This document shows, in pieces, positions 52,891-61,436 of a stretch of DNA of 64,000 nt. The notes under the pieces are model-generated. The model saw only the letters and a program-made list of their open reading frames with translations, did no database searches and was not told where the DNA came from. The DNA comes from UBA1219 sp045601425. GTDB lineage: Bacteria; Bacteroidota; Bacteroidia; Bacteroidales; P3. Each line of letters opens with the position of its first letter. Within the stretch, counting starts at the first letter, position 1. The translations under genes and the position numbers were made by a program. The stretch covers positions 87,168 through 151,167 of the forward strand of contig JAZRZP010000040.1 of NCBI GenBank assembly GCA_045601425.1. The letters run 5' to 3'.

Positions 52891-54057
52891 TCAGAAGACG
52901 TTGCAGATTTTTTCGAGTGCTTCCTTCAGGACGGCTTTTGGGCATCCGATGTTCAGACGGAAGAAGCCTTTGTAAAGTTCGCCGCCGAAATCGGTGCCGT
53001 CGTTGAGGGCAATTTTGGCTTCTTCGAGCAGCCGGCGCTTTACTTCTTCGTGGGGGAGCTTCAAACCGTTGAAATCCAGCCATACGAGGAACGAGGCTTC
53101 GGGTTTCATCGGCACTATCTGCGGCTTGTTGGCTTTGAAATAATTCATAGTATATTCCACATTCCCGGCAATGTAGTCCTTTGCTTGTCGCAGCCAGTCC
53201 TCACCGTGGCGGAATGCGGCTTCGGCAGCGGTGTAGGCAAACACGTTGCCGTTGGCTACCTCATAGCCGTCGAGGTAGTTGAAATAGGTGTTCCTCAAAC
53301 GTTCATCGGGTATATATGCCACCGAACTGCCCATGCCGGCTATGTTGAATGTCTTGCTCGGTGCAATGAATGTGATGCTGTTCTCCCGTGCTTCGGACGA
53401 AATGGTCGAAAATGAAGTGTGAGAGAATCCGGGCAGTGTAAGGTCGGCATGTATTTCATCGCTTATTACCATGACGTTGTTTCTCTTGCAAGCTTCCGAA
53501 ATTTTCAGCAGTTCTTCTCTGCTCCATACTCTTCCTCCGGGATTGTGAGGATTGGACAGTATGAACATTTTGCAGCCCTTCGCTTTCCGTTCAAAATCCT
53601 CGAAATCGATGTACAGCCTGCCGTTCTCGGTTTTCTGGTGGCTGCATACGAGTTCGCGTCTGCCGAAATTCGGAAGGTTTACGAAAGGCGGATAGACCGG
53701 AGGTGTTATCATGATTCTGTCGCCTTCATGCGTGAAAGCCTGTATGGCAAAAGCTATGGCGGCTACAATACCCGGCACAAAATGCAACTCGTTTTTTCTT
53801 GCAGATATATTGTAATGTTTTGACAACCAATTTGTTATTGCTTCAAAATAAGAGTTTCCGCCAAAGGTATAAGCCAAAACTTCGTGTTTACAACGCTCTT
53901 TTATAGCATCTATCACAAAGTCGGGAGAACGGAAATCCATGTCGGCAACCCACATCGGCATGAGGTCGTTGGAACCGAAATCGCGGAGCATCATGTCGTG
54001 CTTTACGCACGACGTACCTTTACGATTGATTATCTCGTCAAAATTATATTCTTTCAT
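52891..54057 (-). CDS. patB: PatB/MalY family PLP-dependent C-S lyase
   Basis: A 388-residue fold type I PLP enzyme: MPMWVADMDFRSPDFVIDAI at the start, SNPHNPGGRVWSREEL, SDEIHADLTLPG and the PLP lysine in APSKTFNIAGMGSS. The family includes cystathionine beta-lyase MalY and PatB, making homocysteine and pyruvate from cystathionine. Its Cys and Met role is inferred; aminotransferase activity is another option. Second gene of the recJ-to-priA run. Confidence 0.9.
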   Translation of the reverse strand: MKEYNFDEIINRKGTSCVKHDMMLRDFGSNDLMPMWVADMDFRSPDFVIDAIKERCKHEVLAYTFGGNSYFEAITNWLSKHYNISARKNELHFVPGIVAAIAFAIQAFTHEGDRIMITPPVYPPFVNLPNFGRRELVCSHQKTENGRLYIDFEDFERKAKGCKMFILSNPHNPGGRVWSREELLKISEACKRNNVMVISDEIHADLTLPGFSHTSFSTISSEARENSITFIAPSKTFNIAGMGSSVAYIPDERLRNTYFNYLDGYEVANGNVFAYTAAEAAFRHGEDWLRQAKDYIAGNVEYTMNYFKANKPQIVPMKPEASFLVWLDFNGLKLPHEEVKRRLLEEAKIALNDGTDFGGELYKGFFRLNIGCPKAVLKEALEKICNVF

Positions 54058-54083
54058 TACGGAAAATATGATTGCGGTGTTTT

Positions 54084-55946
54084 TCAGAATTCGTCAAAGG
54101 GTTCTTCGTCAAATGGTTTTTCGTCACCCAAGCGCAGGTCTTTCACGTTGAGCTGTGTCTCTGTTCTGCCTTGCCAGAAATTTTCTTCTATGTGGTAGCA
54201 GATGTAGAAGTGTGCTCCATTCCGTATTTCCTCGGCGTATTCTCCCAGCGAAAAACCTATGGCCGGATACTGTTTGGAAGTCTTGTTTATCTGAGTTACT
54301 TCGAATTTCAGGTGTTTGGGGCTGTCATTGCCGACTTCGCGGGCATATCCGGTGTCCACAAGGTTGCCGGTAGCGAATATCGGCAGCATGTTGCCTGGTC
54401 CGAAGGGTGCAAATTTTTTCAGAATATTTAGGAAGTTGGGGTCGTTGTCCACATCATCGTGAAAGTCGATTACGGCATCGATTTCAATTTCGGGTATAGT
54501 CTGATTTTGTGGAATGGTGTCAGCCACAATGATTTCGAAGCGTTCCACGAATTTGTCGAAATTTTCCGGTCGCAGTGCCACGCCGGCAGCGTATTTGTGT
54601 CCGCCGAAATGTTCCAGAAGGTCGGAGCACCGGTCGATGGCCGAATATATGTCGAAATCCTTCACCGAACGTGCCGAACCCGTGTACAGATCGCCTGAGA
54701 GTGTGAAGACGATAGTCGGTTTGTAGTACTCTTCGACAAGGCGTGATGCCACTATTCCTATTACGCCCTTGTGCCATGACTTGTCGAAAAGGACAATGGT
54801 TTTTTTCTTCTGAAGGTCGGGATTTCTGTTTATTGTACATTTGGCCTCGTCGGTTACCTGACGGTCGAGTTCCTTGCGTTGCCTATTGTAGTCGTTTATT
54901 TCACTTGCAATTTTTTTTGCTTCGCTAAAACCTTTGCACAAAAGGAGCCGGACGGAATCTCTTGCGTCTTTTATGCGACCCGCCGCATTTATTCTCGGTC
55001 CTACAAGGAAAACAAGGTCGGAGATGTTTATTTCCTTGCTGAAGTAGTTTTTTTTGTCCAGCAGCGTTTCGGCACGTTTTATGTTGCCGTAAAGCAGTAT
55101 GGCTTCGATTCCCGGACGTGGAGATGTGTTTATCTTGCGCAGGCCGAAATATGCGAGTATTCTGTTTTCGCCCGTGATGGGCACTATGTCGGAAGCAATG
55201 CTGACCACGGTGAGGTCTATATATCCCCAGAGTTCTTTTTCGAGTTGTTTGTATTTGCTGCAGAGAGGGTTGCTTTCATCGGTTATCTTGTCGCACATAC
55301 GGACACCGTATTCGGATTCCAGAATGGCTTCCACAATTTTGAACCCTATGCCGCAGCCGGAAAGTTCCTTGCAGGGGTACGGGCAGTCGTTGCGTTTCGG
55401 ATCCACGATGGCAAAGGCAGCCGGAAGTTCGTCTCCCGGCAGGTGGTGGTCAGCGACTATGATGTCGATGTTCTTCTCGTTGGCATAGGCTATCTGTTCG
55501 TTGGCACGTATGCCGCAGTCAAGTGCAATTACGAGTTTTACGTCATGTTCACAGGCATAGTCGATGCCTTCGATTGAGATGCCGTATCCTTCCTTGTACC
55601 GGTCTGGAACATAGAAGTCGATGTTTCTGTAACGTTTTTCAAGAAAAGAGTAAACGAGTGCCACCGCTGTCGTGCCGTCGGTGTCGTAGTCGCCGTAGAC
55701 AAGGATGTTTTCGTTGTTTGCAATTGCCTTCCGTACACGTTCCACTACCTTGTCCATGTCTTTCATCATGAACGGGTCATGGAGGTTGGACAGATGAGGG
55801 TTGAAAAAGGATATGGCTTCGTCGCGGTTGGTAATGCCGCGCTCTGCGAGCAATGTCGCTACGACTTCACTCGCACCGAGTTTCCTGATGTTTTCAACGG
55901 CCTCGGCATCATAATCCTTTCTCAATATCCAACGTTTCTCTTTCAT
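54084..55946 (-). CDS. recJ: Single-stranded-DNA-specific exonuclease RecJ
   Basis: A 620-residue DHH phosphoesterase with LVYGDYDTDGTTAVALVYSFL split over motif I (GDYDTDG), the ALDCG box, VADHHLPG of motif III, and the DHHA1 glycine motif FGGHKYAAGVALRP. The C-terminal OB-fold DNA-binding part completes the protein. RecJ digests 5' ends of single-stranded DNA in recombination and mismatch repair. It starts the minus-strand run; 26 bases separate it from patB. Confidence 0.95.
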   Translation of the reverse strand: MKEKRWILRKDYDAEAVENIRKLGASEVVATLLAERGITNRDEAISFFNPHLSNLHDPFMMKDMDKVVERVRKAIANNENILVYGDYDTDGTTAVALVYSFLEKRYRNIDFYVPDRYKEGYGISIEGIDYACEHDVKLVIALDCGIRANEQIAYANEKNIDIIVADHHLPGDELPAAFAIVDPKRNDCPYPCKELSGCGIGFKIVEAILESEYGVRMCDKITDESNPLCSKYKQLEKELWGYIDLTVVSIASDIVPITGENRILAYFGLRKINTSPRPGIEAILLYGNIKRAETLLDKKNYFSKEINISDLVFLVGPRINAAGRIKDARDSVRLLLCKGFSEAKKIASEINDYNRQRKELDRQVTDEAKCTINRNPDLQKKKTIVLFDKSWHKGVIGIVASRLVEEYYKPTIVFTLSGDLYTGSARSVKDFDIYSAIDRCSDLLEHFGGHKYAAGVALRPENFDKFVERFEIIVADTIPQNQTIPEIEIDAVIDFHDDVDNDPNFLNILKKFAPFGPGNMLPIFATGNLVDTGYAREVGNDSPKHLKFEVTQINKTSKQYPAIGFSLGEYAEEIRNGAHFYICYHIEENFWQGRTETQLNVKDLRLGDEKPFDEEPFDEF

Positions 55947-56305
55947 TTATGCGAATAAAACCGCAAAGATACACTTTTTTTTGCAAATAATTAGAATTAT
56001 TTTTTCAAGATTGTGCTTTTTGCTTCCTAAAATTTTAAGAAACAAAGTCTTAATGTGTTTATATTTTTTTGCCATAATAATATTAAAGTACTCCGTTTGT
56101 TCCCCGAAAAAATGAATTCCGGTTTTTTTCTGAACCATACAACATCGTTTTTTTTTTTGAAGAAAAATGGGTTGAAAAATGTTGAAAACCTTGAAAAATG
56201 CAGAAAAAAACAAGTCTTTTTGTGACGTTTTCCAGAAAATAGAGTTTTTGTAATGTCTTAAAAGCCAAATTGTTGTAAAAAAAATACAAAAATAATGCAA
56301 AAAAA
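55947..56305. other. Divergent AT-rich spacer between recJ and rpsF
   Basis: The spacer has a minus-strand -7 element TATCTTTG (55964-55971) for recJ, 18 bases before its ATG, without a clear -33 element. Beyond it the spacer is AT-rich; long minus-strand frames here are not believed to be genes. No RNA structure of the S6:S18 leader type was recognised. Confidence 0.5.
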
Positions 56306-56337
56306 CTTGGAGTTTTTGAGGAAAGATAGTATCTTTG
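56306..56337 (+). promoter_or_regulatory. Promoter of rpsF-rpsR-rplI
   Basis: CTTG (56306-56309), 20 bases, TATCTTTG (56330-56337) followed by C, 45 bases before the rpsF ATG. Confidence 0.7.
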
Positions 56338-56381
56338 CACTCCGAAAAATAAAGTAAAAACAATTCAAAAAACACAAAAAA

Positions 56382-56741
56382 ATGGTAAAACAATACGAAA
56401 CCGTTTTCATTATGACTCCCGTTTTGTCTGATGATCAGATGAAGGAAACGGTAAAAAAGTACCAGGATTTCTTGACGGAAAATGGTGCAGAGATAATTTA
56501 TACCAACAATTGGGGTTTGAAGAAATTGGCTTATCCAATTCAGAAGAAAACCACTGGGTTCTACTACCTTATAGAATTCAAGGCTGAAGGTAGCTTGATA
56601 GCAACCTTGGAAACTGCTTACAAACGCGATGAACGTTTGCTCCGTTTCCTGACAGTATCGTTGGACAAACACGCAATTGCTTACAACGAAAAGAAACGCA
56701 ATGCCAAAAAGGAACAACCTGAAGCAGTAGCAGAAAACTAA
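56382..56741 (+). CDS. rpsF: 30S ribosomal protein S6
   Basis: A 119-residue S6 protein: MVKQYETVFIMTPVLSDDQM, the conserved NWGLKKLAYPIQKKTTGFYYLIEF and DERLLRFLTVSLDKHAIAYN. It sits on the 30S platform with S18, whose gene follows after 27 bases. Confidence 0.97.
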   Translation: MVKQYETVFIMTPVLSDDQMKETVKKYQDFLTENGAEIIYTNNWGLKKLAYPIQKKTTGFYYLIEFKAEGSLIATLETAYKRDERLLRFLTVSLDKHAIAYNEKKRNAKKEQPEAVAEN

Positions 56742-56768
56742 AAGTTTAACCCAAAACATGAATTAGAT

Positions 56769-57035
56769 ATGGCAAACGATACAGAAATAAAATATTTGAC
56801 TCCTATCGCAGTTGAAACACAGCGCAAGAAATATTGCAGATTCAAGAAATTAGGCATCAAATACATTGATTATAAAGACGCTGATTTCCTTTTGAAATTC
56901 GTCAATGAACAGGGTAAAATACTTCCCAGAAGAATCACCGGTACTTCGAACAAATACCAGAAGAAAGTTTCACAGGCAATAAAAAGAGCACGTCATTTGG
57001 CTTTACTGCCTTACGTTGCCGATTGTTTAAAATAA
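56769..57035 (+). CDS. rpsR: 30S ribosomal protein S18
   Basis: An 88-residue S18 with KKYCRFKKLGIKYIDYKDADFL, LPRRITGTSNKYQKKVSQAI and RARHLALLPYVAD. The single cysteine CRF is the position conserved in many bacteria. The middle gene of the S6-S18-L9 operon. Confidence 0.97.
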   Translation: MANDTEIKYLTPIAVETQRKKYCRFKKLGIKYIDYKDADFLLKFVNEQGKILPRRITGTSNKYQKKVSQAIKRARHLALLPYVADCLK

Positions 57036-57051
57036 TATAGGAGGAGAGAAA

Positions 57052-57501
57052 ATGGAAATCATATTGACACAAGACGTTGCAAAATTAGGATACAAGGATG
57101 ATATCGTAACAGTTAAGAACGGTTACGCCAACAATTACCTTCTCCCTATGGGTTATGCCATCATGGCAACACCGGTAAACAAGAAAATACATGCCGAAAA
57201 CATGCGCCAGCGTGCATTCAAGGAAGAACGGATCCGCAAGGAAGCAGAAGAACTCAAACTCGCTTTGCAGGAAAAAGTTGTCAGAGTTGCAGCTAAAGTA
57301 GGTGCTAACGGACAGATTTTCGGTTCTGTAAACAACATTCAGGTTGCAGAAGCTTTGAAAGAACAGTACAACTACGACATTGACCGCAAGAAAATCGTCG
57401 TTGACGGTAACAAGATTAAGGAAATCGGTACTTATCCCGCAGTTGTAAACATTCACAAAGATATCAAAGCTGACATTACTTTGGAAGTATTTGCTGAATA
57501 A
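57052..57501 (+). CDS. rplI: 50S ribosomal protein L9
   Basis: A 149-residue L9: MEIILTQDVAKLGYKDDIVTVK, NGYANNYLLPMGYA, a long central helix (about 40-80) and C-terminal domain with GQIFGSVNNIQVAEAL. A good ribosome site (AGGAGGAG) lies 5 bases before its ATG. Last gene of the operon before a terminator. Confidence 0.97.
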   Translation: MEIILTQDVAKLGYKDDIVTVKNGYANNYLLPMGYAIMATPVNKKIHAENMRQRAFKEERIRKEAEELKLALQEKVVRVAAKVGANGQIFGSVNNIQVAEALKEQYNYDIDRKKIVVDGNKIKEIGTYPAVVNIHKDIKADITLEVFAE

Positions 57502-57546
57502 GCAAACTTCATTGATATTTTCTTTTTCATAGTACAATTTTAGGTT

Positions 57547-57580
57547 GGCCTCCAGAAATTCCCTTCTGGGGGCTTTTTTT
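57547..57580 (+). terminator. Terminator of rpsF-rpsR-rplI
   Basis: GCCTCCAGAA (57547-57556) and TTCTGGGGGC (57563-57572, one G-U pair) followed by eight T residues. Confidence 0.85.
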
Positions 57581-57589
57581 TGCATTACC

Positions 57590-57627
57590 CATGAAAAAGA
57601 AAGGCCGCTCTTGAGGAGGAGCGGCCT
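57590..57627 (-). terminator. Terminator of htpG
   Basis: AGGCCGCTC (57602-57610) and GAGCGGCCT (57619-57627) form a perfect stem, followed on the minus strand by TTCTTTTTC. Confidence 0.75.
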
Positions 57628-57648
57628 GAAGTGATTTCTGCTGTCGTA

Positions 57649-59526
57649 TTATTTTATAATTTCCACGCTTCGGTTGATGAAGTTGGTGAGTGCTTCGCCT
57701 TTGAGCAGACCGTTGGAAAGCAGTGCCAGATCGGTGAGCTGGCATACGAGTTCTTTCCGGTGATCTTCATCGGAGATGTTGAGGATTTCGCCGATGAGCG
57801 GATGGTTCATGTTTACTACAAGATTGTACGACTCGGGCAATTCGCCGTAAAAACTCATTCCGCCGCCGCCAATCATGGACATGTCCTTGTATCTCCTCAT
57901 GAATTCGTTTTGGGTGATGACCATCGGACGGTCGGTTTCTTCCATGCTTTCGAGCATGACGGTGAATTTGTCTTTGTCTATCTCCTTTTCGATGATAGGC
58001 TTCAGTTTTTCCTGATCTTCCTTGGAGAGTTTTTCGGGAATGGCATCGTCTTTGGGGATGAGTTTTTCAACGACATCGCTGTCGACACGTACAAAACGGG
58101 CGTTTTCGAATTTGCGTTCGAGGAGGTTCACATAGTGGCTGTCCAAAATGGTGTCGAGCAGCAGCACGTCGTAACCTTTTTCCTTGGCTTTTGCTATGTA
58201 TGAATATTGTTCTTCCTTGTTGGTGGCGTACAGGTAAACGAGTTTGCCGTCCTTGTCTTTTTGCAGTATCTGTATTTTTTCTTTGTATTCTCCGAAAGTG
58301 AAATACTTGTCCTCGGTGTTTTTGAGGAGGGAGAATTTTTCGGCACGGTCGAAGAATTTTTCATCGGAGAGCATGCCGTATTCGATGAAGATTTTTATGT
58401 CGTCCCATTTCTTTTCAAAATCTTCGCGGTTGTTCTTGAAGATTTCTTCGAGTTTGTCGGCAACTTTTTTGCTTATATGTGAGGATATTTTCTTTACGTT
58501 GCTGTCGCTCTGAAGATAGGAACGCGAGACATTGAGCGGAATGTCGGGAGAATCAAGGATACCGTGGAGCAGCATGAGGTATTCTGGGACAACGCCTTCT
58601 ACCGAATCGGTTACGAAAACCTGATTGCAGTAGAGCTGTATCTTGTTCTGCTTGGGGTCGACGGTGCGTTTTACCTTTGGAAAATAAAGTATGCCGGTCA
58701 GGTTGAAGGGGTAGTCCACATTGAGGTGAATCTGGAAGAGAGGGTCTTCGAAATTCATAGGGTAAAGTTCGTGGTAGAATTTCCGGTAGTCTTCGTCTGT
58801 CAAATTGGCAGGAGTCTTTTTCCAAGCAGGGTCAGTGTTGTTGATTATGCGCGGGCGTTTTTTTTCGTCGCGTTTGGGGTTGCCCTGTTCGTCCTTTTCG
58901 GTTTCGGAATCTTCCCAGTAGGTTTCTTCACCGAAGCGTATGGCCACGGGCATGAAACGGCAGTATTTGTTGAGGAGTTCGAGGATTCTGCTTTCTTCGA
59001 GGAATTCCTTGGAGTCGTTGGCGATGTGGAGTATGATGTCGGTGCCGCGGTCATCTTTTTCAATTTTGGTCATCGAGAATTCGGGAGAGCCGTCGCAGAC
59101 CCATTGTACGGCAGGAGCATCGGTGTAGGATTTTGTGTGGATTTCCACTTTGTCGGCAACCATGAATGCAGAGTAGAAGCCGAGGCCGAAGTGGCCGATA
59201 AGATTTTCGGAGACGTTTTCGTACTTTTTCAAGAAATCTTCGGCACCGGAAAAAGCTATCTGGTTGATGTATTTTTCAACTTCTTCCTGAGTCATGCCTA
59301 TACCGCGGTCGCTGATGATGAGTTTGCCGTCTTCGATTTTTATTTCTATCGTAAGGTCGCCGAGTTCTACCTGTGCCTGTCCCATAGAGGTGAGGGCTTT
59401 CAGTTTCTGGGTGGCATCGGTGGCATTTGAAATCAGTTCGCGGAGAAAAATTTCGTGATCGGAGTACAAGAACTTCTTTATTACAGGGAAAATGTTCTCT
59501 GTCTGTACGTTAATATTACCTTTCAT
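57649..59526 (-). CDS. htpG: Molecular chaperone HtpG (Hsp90)
   Basis: The 625-residue protein has the GHKL ATPase domain (FLRELISNATDA, ISDRGIGMTQEEV, GHFGLGFYSAFMVADK), the middle client-binding region and C-terminal dimerisation domain. Length matches HtpG. Monocistronic; divergent from the DUF6873 gene, with an inverted repeat between them. No heat-shock CIRCE element was seen. Confidence 0.97.
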   Translation of the reverse strand: MKGNINVQTENIFPVIKKFLYSDHEIFLRELISNATDATQKLKALTSMGQAQVELGDLTIEIKIEDGKLIISDRGIGMTQEEVEKYINQIAFSGAEDFLKKYENVSENLIGHFGLGFYSAFMVADKVEIHTKSYTDAPAVQWVCDGSPEFSMTKIEKDDRGTDIILHIANDSKEFLEESRILELLNKYCRFMPVAIRFGEETYWEDSETEKDEQGNPKRDEKKRPRIINNTDPAWKKTPANLTDEDYRKFYHELYPMNFEDPLFQIHLNVDYPFNLTGILYFPKVKRTVDPKQNKIQLYCNQVFVTDSVEGVVPEYLMLLHGILDSPDIPLNVSRSYLQSDSNVKKISSHISKKVADKLEEIFKNNREDFEKKWDDIKIFIEYGMLSDEKFFDRAEKFSLLKNTEDKYFTFGEYKEKIQILQKDKDGKLVYLYATNKEEQYSYIAKAKEKGYDVLLLDTILDSHYVNLLERKFENARFVRVDSDVVEKLIPKDDAIPEKLSKEDQEKLKPIIEKEIDKDKFTVMLESMEETDRPMVITQNEFMRRYKDMSMIGGGGMSFYGELPESYNLVVNMNHPLIGEILNISDEDHRKELVCQLTDLALLSNGLLKGEALTNFINRSVEIIK

Positions 59527-59575
59527 ATTGTTTTATTTTTTTGTTTCGTGTTTTTAGACAAAAGTTCTCGTGCAA

Positions 59576-59620
59576 AATCCGTACCAGACAAAAAAAGTGT
59601 CAAATTGGCAGGTACGGATT
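59576..59620. promoter_or_regulatory. Inverted repeat between htpG and DUF6873 gene
   Basis: AATCCGTACC (59576-59585) and GGTACGGATT (59611-59620) are perfect 10-bp arms with a 25-base spacer, containing a smaller GACA-N7-TGTC pair. The location between two divergent starts suggests an operator shared by both. -7 element TATTTTTG (59634-59641) serves the plus-strand gene; no clear consensus promoter for htpG was found. Confidence 0.55.
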
Positions 59621-59664
59621 GAAAATAAAATCGTATTTTTGCAAAACGGAAATAATATATTACG

Positions 59665-60348
59665 TTGAAAGCACTTGTAAACAGCATATTGCCCCGAGAA
59701 GCATTGGAAAAGCTGAGCTGCTTTGCCGAACCGGTGCTATTTTCCACTCATGGCATTGTGGCAGAGCCGCTTGCCGGACACGTTGACATTTTCTGTGCAC
59801 AGGTTGGCGGAAAACTGGTCGTTGCCCCAAACATTCCAGTAGAGATTACGGAAGTGTTGCAGGCGGAGCGGGCGGATTGGGTGTTCGGACGGACGGAAGT
59901 TTCGGAAAATACTGAAAATATGTGGGCTTACAATGTGTTGGTAGACAGTGATTTCTGTGTATGTAACACGTTTTTTGCCGATCCGGTGCTGATGGAAATG
60001 CTTTCGGACAGAAAATCAATTCACGTAAAGCAGGGGTTCTCTCGTTGCAGTGCCGTTTCGCTCGGAGGCGGCGTGATAACTTCTGATGGCGGCATGGCCA
60101 AAGTACTTGGCAAGAATGGAATATCCTGCATTCTGGTTTCTCAGGAAGGAATAAGTCTCCCCGGCTACCGGAACGGCTGTTTCGGCGGTGTGTGCGGTAT
60201 ATGCGGAGACAAGATTTTCATCACGGGAAGCCTGAAGTACCACAGACAGGGAGAAAAAATAGAAAAATTCATACGAAAAAGCGGCTTCACTCCGATTGAA
60301 CTATGCAATGAGGCGCTGCTCGACGTCGGCAGCATTCTGTTTTTTTGA
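59665..60348 (+). CDS. DUF6873 family (GME fold) protein
   Basis: The 227-residue product has family blocks GHVDIFCAQVGGKLVVAPNIP, YNVLVDSDFCVCN, SIHVKQGFSRCSAVSLGGG and ITSDGGMAKVL. The fold is that of guanidino-modifying enzymes; the substrate is unknown. The start is TTG at 59665, 23 bases after the -7 element. Cysteines in VCGICG near residue 178 are notable. Confidence 0.75.
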   Translation: MKALVNSILPREALEKLSCFAEPVLFSTHGIVAEPLAGHVDIFCAQVGGKLVVAPNIPVEITEVLQAERADWVFGRTEVSENTENMWAYNVLVDSDFCVCNTFFADPVLMEMLSDRKSIHVKQGFSRCSAVSLGGGVITSDGGMAKVLGKNGISCILVSQEGISLPGYRNGCFGGVCGICGDKIFITGSLKYHRQGEKIEKFIRKSGFTPIELCNEALLDVGSILFF

Positions 60349-60355
60349 AGAAAAA

Positions 60356-60387
60356 TTTGAAAAATCGTAAAAAAGTGCGTAATTTTG
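60356..60387 (+). promoter_or_regulatory. Promoter of the DUF4870-like gene
   Basis: TTTG (60356-60359), 20 bases, TAATTTTG (60380-60387) followed by C. Confidence 0.75.
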
Positions 60388-60436
60388 CAAAAGATATAGA
60401 CACTTAATATAATATTAATAAACAAAATTTTCAGTC

Positions 60437-60892
60437 ATGGAAGACAACGAAATTCGACAGAACGTTGCTTATGAGCAACCGGCTCAACCGACACCAGAAC
60501 AGCCGGATAAAAAAGAAACACCGAAATACGATGCACAAGATATATCGGAAAACAAGGCCATGGGGATACTTGCATACATAGGATTTTTATGTCTGGTTCC
60601 TCTTTTTGCAGCACCGAAATCGCCGTTTGCACGTTTTCATGCTAACCAAGGTCTTGTGATTTTCATCGGAGAAGCGGCTGTTTTCATCACAGCGAAGATT
60701 TTTTCCGGTTTGGCAACATCGTTTGTATGGCATGGCCTGTGGGGTCTGTATACCATTTTCCACTGTTTAGCTGTGTTAATCATGCTTGCAGACATTTTCT
60801 TCCTCGTGATATCAATCATCGGTATTGTGGAAGCTGCAAAAGGCGAATGCAAGGATCTTCCTCTGGTAGGAAAAATAAAAATTCTGAAATAA
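60437..60892 (+). CDS. DUF4870-like membrane protein
   Basis: A 151-residue protein with a proline- and glutamate-rich N-terminal tail (about residues 1-38) and three hydrophobic segments (about 43-60, 70-95 and 108-132). The block FARFHANQGLVIFI is the hallmark of DUF4870/TIC20-like small membrane proteins. Followed by a strong hairpin. Function unknown. Confidence 0.8.
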   Translation: MEDNEIRQNVAYEQPAQPTPEQPDKKETPKYDAQDISENKAMGILAYIGFLCLVPLFAAPKSPFARFHANQGLVIFIGEAAVFITAKIFSGLATSFVWHGLWGLYTIFHCLAVLIMLADIFFLVISIIGIVEAAKGECKDLPLVGKIKILK

Positions 60893-60909
60893 AATCGGAT
60901 TCATTTTTT

Positions 60910-60948
60910 GAAATCTTTCTCCCTGAATTTTTCAGAGAGAAAGATTTC
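60910..60948 (+). terminator. Strong stem-loop between the DUF4870-like and secreted-protein genes
   Basis: GAAATCTTTCTC (60910-60921) pairs with GAGAAAGATTTC (60937-60948), and CTGAA with TTCAG inside. Only four T residues follow after GGA, so it is a weak terminator or attenuator. Confidence 0.55.
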
Positions 60949-60966
60949 GGATTTTAAAAAAGCAAT

Positions 60967-61422
60967 ATGAAACGTATAATTTTGATTTTTGCAATATTGT
61001 GCGGCTTTGCACTTGGCACAGCTGCTGAAGCCCAGACAAAAATAGGTGCGAAGACTCCGACTGAAAAGAAACTGCTCTCGAAACCCCATCATCTGAGTCT
61101 GCAATGGATTTCGTGGGAGAAGTTCGGTAAAATTACTTTCAAGAAAGTTGGCGACACCATAAAATGCGAAGGTCTGCAGACTTCACCTGACAACGAGACC
61201 GATTATCTGAAAATTTCCGGAACCGTTGAGGTCATTGATGCGAAGACTCTGGAATTTACAGGCGTGATACTCACCAAAGTTTATCATCTCAACAACGGTG
61301 AAGAATGCCGCAGGGAGGGTGTTTACAGATTCGTTGCCACCGGCTTGAGAAAATACTGGCGCATGGAAGACAAGAAAAATCCATGTGACTCGGTTGTGGA
61401 TTATATCGATATATATTTCTAA
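60967..61422 (+). CDS. Secreted protein of unknown function
   Basis: A 151-residue product with signal peptide (KRIILIFAILCGFALGTAAEA). The mature part is short and beta-rich: SLQWISWEKFGKITFKKVGD, KISGTVEVIDAKTLEFTGVI, NNGEECRREGVYRFVAT. Two Cys residues (ECRREG, NPCDSV) could form a disulfide. It precedes the VWA-type gene by 14 bases and should be cotranscribed with it. Confidence 0.75.
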   Translation: MKRIILIFAILCGFALGTAAEAQTKIGAKTPTEKKLLSKPHHLSLQWISWEKFGKITFKKVGDTIKCEGLQTSPDNETDYLKISGTVEVIDAKTLEFTGVILTKVYHLNNGEECRREGVYRFVATGLRKYWRMEDKKNPCDSVVDYIDIYF

Positions 61423-61436
61423 AAACAGCGTTTTCG

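Noticed and set aside
55947..56759. 270-codon minus-strand frame opposite rpsF
   Set aside because: Phe/Lys-rich product of AT-rich spacer, ending exactly at recJ and lying antisense to rpsF.
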